In this document: one piece after another, positions 58,501 through 64,000 of the stretch
How positions within the stretch are numbered: position 1 is the stretch's first letter
How the letters are laid out: each line of letters begins with the position of its first letter
NCBI RefSeq assembly: GCF_901933205.1
Contig: NC_044591.1
Location: forward strand, 3,507,501 to 3,571,500
From: Camarhynchus parvulus
Taxonomy: Eukaryota > Chordata > Aves > Passeriformes > Thraupidae
Reading direction: 5' to 3'
Length of the DNA: 64,000 bases
Notes under the pieces: generated by a model
Database searches by the model: none
The model's input: the letters and a program-made list of their open reading frames with translations, nothing else
Told to the model about the DNA's origin: nothing
Made by a program: the position numbers and the translations under genes

Positions 58501-61500
58501 CCTGCTTTTCCCTTCCTCTGCATTGGAAGCAGCATTCTCTTTCAAAATGCTTTTGGATTCTGGGATTTAAAAAAAACTCCACATACAGAAATTATAAATA
58601 TGGCTTGTAAAACCAGAAGATAGTCTACTTAGTAAAACCTAGGAATGCTTACTAGTCTGATGGAGTTGGAAAGGGATGATCTGCAGTGCTGGTTTTGAAT
58701 AAAATTACTTGCTTTTGTTGGCAGACTTTATTCCTGACAAGTTACAGGTTTTCCAAGGGAATATTTAAAATTCTGAAGCATGGATTCAGAAAGAATGTCA
58801 AAATACTTTTTGCTTTAAGGATTTTTTTTTGGAGACCACAGTGTTTCCTTAAATACAAATGCCTTGTATATTTTTATATGAATAAAATATAATTTGTTGG
58901 CTAAAACAGAGTCTTTCAGAAAAATAAATTTTTCTGTGACTCTAAGATAAGACAATCCAGTAGATCTTCTTTCTCTTCTTCATTTCTCAGATGCTTTAAT
59001 GTCTTGAGTAAGTGTGTAGTATTTTGGTACTCATGAGATAGAGCAGTAAGTAGTAGTTTAAAATCAACATGACTTGGCAATGTTTTCTGAGAACGAATTT
59101 TGAAAATTCAAGTTTCTGGTGTGTGTGCTTCACTTGTGAGATAGAACCTTTATTGTTCTTTTCTTAGGGCTGTCAGTGAATGGTTGAAGTTTATTGTGGT
59201 AAATGTTATTAATAATATCCAGGTCTTTAATAGGTTAGGTTATGTTGCTGTTGAGTTTGGAGGAGAGGTTGGAGGAAAATACTTGTATTTGATGGGGCAG
59301 GGTTATCTTTTTATACTAAAAACTACATGTACCTTATTTACAATAATTTTCTAATACCTATCACTTATGTTAGACAGTTTGTCTCTAATCTAAGTGTTAC
59401 TATTACAGCAGGAGATGGAGGACAAGAAAAAGAAGGAGAAAGGACATGCTTAAATTCTTCTATCTTGCTTCTTGAACTTCTATTCTAAAAACTTTAAAAT
59501 TCTACTTTTTCGCTCTGTGAGAAATTCACTATCATTCTATTCAGACTTTTGTGGCTTGTAACTTTTTGCACAAAGTTGGGAATTGTTTCTATGGGTTAAA
59601 ATGGAAGGCACAGGTGTTTGTGACTCTGTGCCAAGGTCTCTGAGCCCCCTGCCAGGGTCTGGAGTCCTCCAGGGCAGCCAGAGGAGTGTCCTGGGTTCTG
59701 ACTATTACAGTTCTGTCCAGGTTGGCTCGTGGTCACTTTACTGAGGTGTGTTATGGTACCTTGAGTATTTCTTACAACTACCCTTTTAACCCCTTTTACA
59801 ACATAACAACAAACTAACAGTACAAGCTTAACAATTATCAACTATTTTACAACAGTTTCTAACCTATTTTTAACACAGTGATGAGAGTAAAGACCTTGTT
59901 GGTACTCGCTGATCCTGCTGGGAGCTGATGTTTATTCGTATTTTTATTCATATTTTCTTGAGTTTGTTGGACTTTGTGTACCAAAAGTTAAACCCCGAGT
60001 TTACTGTTACAGATACTTCTGTTCTTACAAGGTTTCATTTTAGGTAGAAAGAAAACTTGTGGCTGCACACAAGACTCTGTACAGTGTTAATTTTATTTAT
60101 TTTCCAGTACAATTAATCTTGCTTTCCACATGAATTCACTGTTAACAAAATAAGTAATGTGGAAGAGGGAAAAAAATACCAAACTGCAGGTATAAAATTT
60201 TAATATGAAGGGTGTATTTTAAATTAATAGCTTTTAAAATACTTCTAAAAGCTTTTGGTTTACTACAAATTTAACTTCTCACCTAATTCTTTTTTATACT
60301 CAAGTGATTCCACTGCTAATTGGTAGTTGAAAGAATATGGAGTGGTACAGTCTGTAGGAATCTGCAAAAACTGAGTTGTATGGATGTTCAACTACATCAG
60401 TTTATTAAGATGTGTTGTCATTTGCTAAGAAATACCATTGAGAGGTTGGGATACAACCTGTTGTATAAAAGTTGAATAAAATATTTACATATATATAATA
60501 TTTATTTATAAAAATACCATTTCTTCTGTTTCAAAAATTATTTTTTGACTATTAATTCTTAGCAAATTATTTTTGAATTAGTATATAAAAAGAAGAAAAG
60601 TGTATTTTTACTCCTCAAATGAAACAAAGTAAGAAGATTTTGTCTGCTTTTCAAATTTAATAACTGGGCTAAAAAAATTCAGCTTAGAGAAGATTTTCAG
60701 CCTGACAGGACTTTCCTTTAACTCTGCAGCCCATCACTTTATTGCTATTTACTTGTCTCAGATTCTACACGTTTAGTCTGGATAAGTGATGGTGTTCAAT
60801 GTTTGCTTCTGTAAGAAAGTGCTTTAAATCCTTATTGTCTGTGTATATCTGGAGTTTTGGGCAAAGTGTCAGAGGACTGTCATTCACCACTGTTTCCTAG
60901 ACTCCTTTCCAGATTTGTGGTCAAAAGTGGACAGCTGAGCCTGTGGCATGGAGGGAATGATGATCTTTGGTGAGAGGGAGGAGAAAAGGTAGAAATGGGC
61001 AGGGGAGACATTGGGTTCTGGCTTTTCTTGACTTTATGTCAGTAATTGTATAAAAATATTCTAACAGTATATAAAAATGAGACATTTGATACTAAAGGTA
61101 AATTTGGTTTCATAGCAGGAAATTACTTGACACCTCTCTGCTACACAAATTGTTTCATTTATAAAATGATGTTGCATGGGTTTTGTCCCAATGAACAATG
61201 AATAGGATTGCTGGGTTTTTCCCTGATGTTCAGGGCTCAGTTTAAGTACAGATGTTTATGCTGACTCCAAAACTGAACTAAGTTAGAAGTCAGTAATAAT
61301 GCATTCCAAAAGGAATGCTGTTCTTTGGATGTGTACAAGCTGCTCAGATGGAGCTCCTTATCCCATAACTGGTCTTTGCTGGCAAACTTTAAATCCCTCA
61401 GAATCAGTTGCAAAACTGGAACTGAAATACAGATGTTTCAGCTCTTTGTAGTATGGAAACACCAGGACAAAAGGAGTTAATCCTGGAAGAGGTGTATACA

Positions 61501-62537
61501 ACAGAAATATCATTTCCAAGGACATTTTTCCTTTTCTTATGGATTTCTTAAGCAGTGTAACATTTGAATGATGCTTGGCAGTGTTGGCACTTTTGCACAG
61601 CATTAAAAATTCTTTCAGTGCAAAGATGAGAGGGATTATATGAAATTTATTTGGAGCAGATTTTGCTTGAACTTATTTTAAATTAAATGTTAGTACTTAT
61701 GCAGGGTACTTAGTAAAAAAATTCAGTTGATCACTGTTATAGTAGGAAAACTAAAGAGAGGGAAGAAATAGCAGTACTTGAATAAAGTGCTTTAAGTTTT
61801 AACTTTCAAAAATTGGGGATGCTAATTTATTGAAAATTCTGTATGACAATGGGTCTAAAAGTGTTTTGGGCCTAATTTGCAAAAAAGCTGTTTTGTATGC
61901 ATTAACAAAGAAAGGAAGTGAGTTGATCTCGACCCTTAGATATGGCACCATTCTGATTAGTTTTCCATTAAGTTGTGAGTTTCCAAATTTGATGCCTACT
62001 TGAACTAGAAATTTTTGTCAGATACCTTTTGAAATCTCAGGCTTTTATTAAAACCGAATGTAAAATGCATTTGTGTAATAAAATACCTCAGTACAGCTGA
62101 ATTTAAGGAATATTTTCCTGTTTCTAATATAGAAGAATAGAGACTCTACATGCATTTTTTTAATTTGAAAAACATGTAAGTCCTTCCATAATGCTTTGAT
62201 ATCAAATTCTAAAGAGATCTGACTACTAAAGTTCTTAAAAGTACTCAATCTTGAGCAAACCAACTTACTTTAAAAAACAAATAGAACAATCTTATGTGAG
62301 CATATCTGTTACATCATCATTTAAGATAGGAAAAAGATTAATGCTAGAAAATCTTGAGATTATTCAGACACATTTGAGCTGTAATAACAAAACTGCAGCT
62401 TGGAGCAGATTTTTTCTAAAGCAAAATGCTCTTTTTCTACAGACAATTTAGGAAGAGAAACTACAGCTCTGTGTACTTTCAGTTCAATGTGAATTTGTAC
62501 ATGGGCACATATTACAATTGTCTGTTTTTCTTTTTAG
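55340..62537 (+). other. PRDM2: PRDM2 5' UTR intron
   Basis: About 7.2 kb between the CpG-island exon and the start-codon exon. It holds one CR1 3' end (56385-56680) and otherwise AT-rich sequence. A stretch at 59590-59880 with GC-rich then TA/ACAA-rich composition may be an old LTR remnant but could not be assigned. No coding exon is supported. Confidence 0.55.
56385..56680 (+). mobile_element. CR1 LINE 3' fragment in PRDM2 intron
   Basis: It shows GGGGAAGTTTAGGTTAGATA, GAGGGTGGTGAGGCCCTGG, CCCTGGAAGTGTCCAAGGCT and ends TTTCCATGATTCTGTGATTG. It is sense to PRDM2 and 5' truncated. Confidence 0.92.
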
Positions 62538-62602
62538 GGTTCATATAATCAAAGGAGTTTCTTTGTTGTGTGTATCTTTTCAGAACACAACAGGAATTCA
62601 AA

Positions 62603-62611
62603 ATGAATCAG
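62603..62611 (+). CDS. PRDM2: PRDM2 start-codon exon (Met-Asn-Gln)
   Basis: The sequence ATGAATCAG is followed at once by a good donor (GTGAGT, 62612). Two possible acceptors precede it: TTTCTTTTTAG ending at 62537 or GTATCTTTTCAG ending at 62583, so the exon is 62538-62611 or 62584-62611. Human PRDM2 (RIZ1) begins Met-Asn-Gln-Asn and lies next to PDPN on the same strand, so this is the expected start exon, phase 0. The context AAAATGA has A at -3. The PR domain and zinc fingers lie beyond 64000. The family methylates histone H3 Lys9 and acts as a tumour suppressor. With only three codons visible, identification depends on synteny and splice structure. Confidence 0.65.
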
Positions 62612-64000
62612 GTGAGTAGAAATGTAAGACTTTATCAAAATACTTAGAGCAGTTAATTATTAATGAGAAAAGTAAATAATCCACTAAAAATGTTCTTTAA
62701 AATCTTCTGTCTCATTAAAATTCATCATTATTCCATTCTGCATTGTGTATGCTTGTGAGATGTCTGGTATTTCATGGATTTGAGGTTTTTGTGAATTCTC
62801 TTTAGCAGTGTGTAAGTTATTACTCCTGGCACCTCTTCTCATAACATGGCTCCAGAAAATTCTGTTTCCTTCTGAACCTGCACAATTCAGTTCCTTATAA
62901 AAGTGGCCTGAAAATTGAAGGCTTCCATTTTTAAAAATAATTTTATAATCACATTCCTTATTCAAATGTGCAGTAAACAATCTGCCACAAATTGATTGAT
63001 TGAGGAATGTCAGACTTTTGTGGAATCTGAAGTGTTTCTCCTGGAAGCAAGTGGAAATGTTGGGAAAGCACATTTCCTTTGTGGAGCAGCACTTTGCTGT
63101 GTGGAGTCACGAGTGTCCTGACTGGAGGGGGTTGTTCTAATCAGCACCAACTGTGCAGCATTTTATTCTGCATTTGTTTATCCAAGCAGGAATTGTCCAT
63201 CAGTTTGTCTGTCACACACAGTTGTGTTACTGAGGGATACAGAAGAATTATGTTACCTCAGATTTTTCTCACAAATCCTCCTCCCTCTGGCTGATCTTAC
63301 TGATATTATTCCCCCTGTATGACCATAGGATATCACACTGCAGGAAAGCCATTTTTACTTTGCTGAAAAAGTCAGCCATGAGCAGAAGCTTTATGAGTCA
63401 GAAACAACCACAGTACACAGTTGTATAAAATGCTTTGTACACTTCAATGCCTGTGCCTAATGTGTGCTTTTATTATCCTTATTTGATCAGCAGCAGGCTG
63501 AGTGCAGTTAGCATTTGCTAAAGTATTTTACCTGTGAAGCCATAGAGGTATATGCATAAGTAATTACAGCATGGAATGGGTTGGTGAGATGTTTCCTATT
63601 GCTTGTTTTCCTCTGATTTAAAGTAAAAAGTCTTCAATATATTTGTACATATTAAAAAGGTAAAAAGGAAAATATAATCTCTATCAGAGTGTTGAAATAT
63701 GTATTGTGAAAAACATACTTGTATTATATCTACAGACAAATATGAATTATATATATAAAATAGAAATGACATTTGTATTAGCACACTTTTAAGCATTAAT
63801 AGTCTGTTTTGGAGTGTAGGATTAACTGCTACTTCAAAATTTCCATTGATAATCGAATTTTTTTCACCTGTAAGGTTTATTTTGGTGCACTCAGTGGCAT
63901 GAAGCCAGCAGCCTATTGCTCTGTCTGTTTGAGGAATAATCCTGCCTTATTAGTCATGCCAATAAGCTTTGGGTTCTGCTGAACCTCTGAGAACTGGAGA
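62612..64000 (+). other. PRDM2: PRDM2 intron after the start exon (partial)
   Basis: AT-rich sequence to the window edge with no recognisable PR-domain exon. It is taken as intron on the strength of the GTGAGT donor. Confidence 0.5.

Noticed and set aside
1..64000. CRISPR arrays, operons, tRNA or rRNA genes
   Set aside because: The window is vertebrate nuclear DNA; the regular short repeats are microsatellites, and no cloverleaf or rRNA blocks were seen.

Overview
This is a window of a vertebrate nuclear genome, almost certainly a passerine bird. Coding exons are small and far apart with canonical GT-AG introns. The interspersed repeats are avian CR1 LINE 3' ends plus several families of endogenous-retrovirus solo LTRs of the kind abundant in songbirds. 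Three genes are recognisable in an order that matches human 1p36.21: LRRC38 (minus), PDPN (plus), PRDM2 (plus). The orthologous bird segment is probably on the microchromosome equivalent to chicken chromosome 21 (inference).

Layout. 1-9171 is LRRC38 intron 1, carrying LTRs, long (ATTAT)n arrays, CR1 copies and a strikingly cytosine-depleted insertion. 9172-9799 is the first coding exon of LRRC38, read leftwards; its remaining exon lies outside the window. About 10.4-31.2 kb is the gene-poor LRRC38-PDPN interval, filled with LTR fragments, microsatellites and a 0.4-kb local duplication. 31554-45063 is the complete coding region of podoplanin in six exons (134 residues), with all splice phases consistent and ending in the conserved MSGRYSP tail. 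Its 3' UTR runs to a poly(A) signal near 46.2 kb. 46.2-54.2 kb is intergenic. 54355-55220 is a purine-rich minisatellite abutting a CpG island (about 55225-55570), which is the likely PRDM2 promoter and non-coding exon 1. PRDM2 then occupies the rest of the window; the only coding part seen is a start exon encoding Met-Asn-Gln (62603-62611).

The three genes are not a functional pathway: LRRC38 is a BK potassium-channel gamma subunit, podoplanin is a sialomucin-like membrane protein, and PRDM2 is a PR-domain zinc-finger regulator. They share conserved synteny. The observations most worth a second look are the C-depleted insertion at 7043-7551 bounded by an 11-bp direct repeat (possible cytidine-deaminase-edited insertion), two same-sense LTR copies flanking the transmembrane exon of PDPN, the absence of the CLEC-2-binding PLAG motif from this podoplanin, and the purine minisatellite against the PRDM2 promoter. 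No wholly new biological system is evident.
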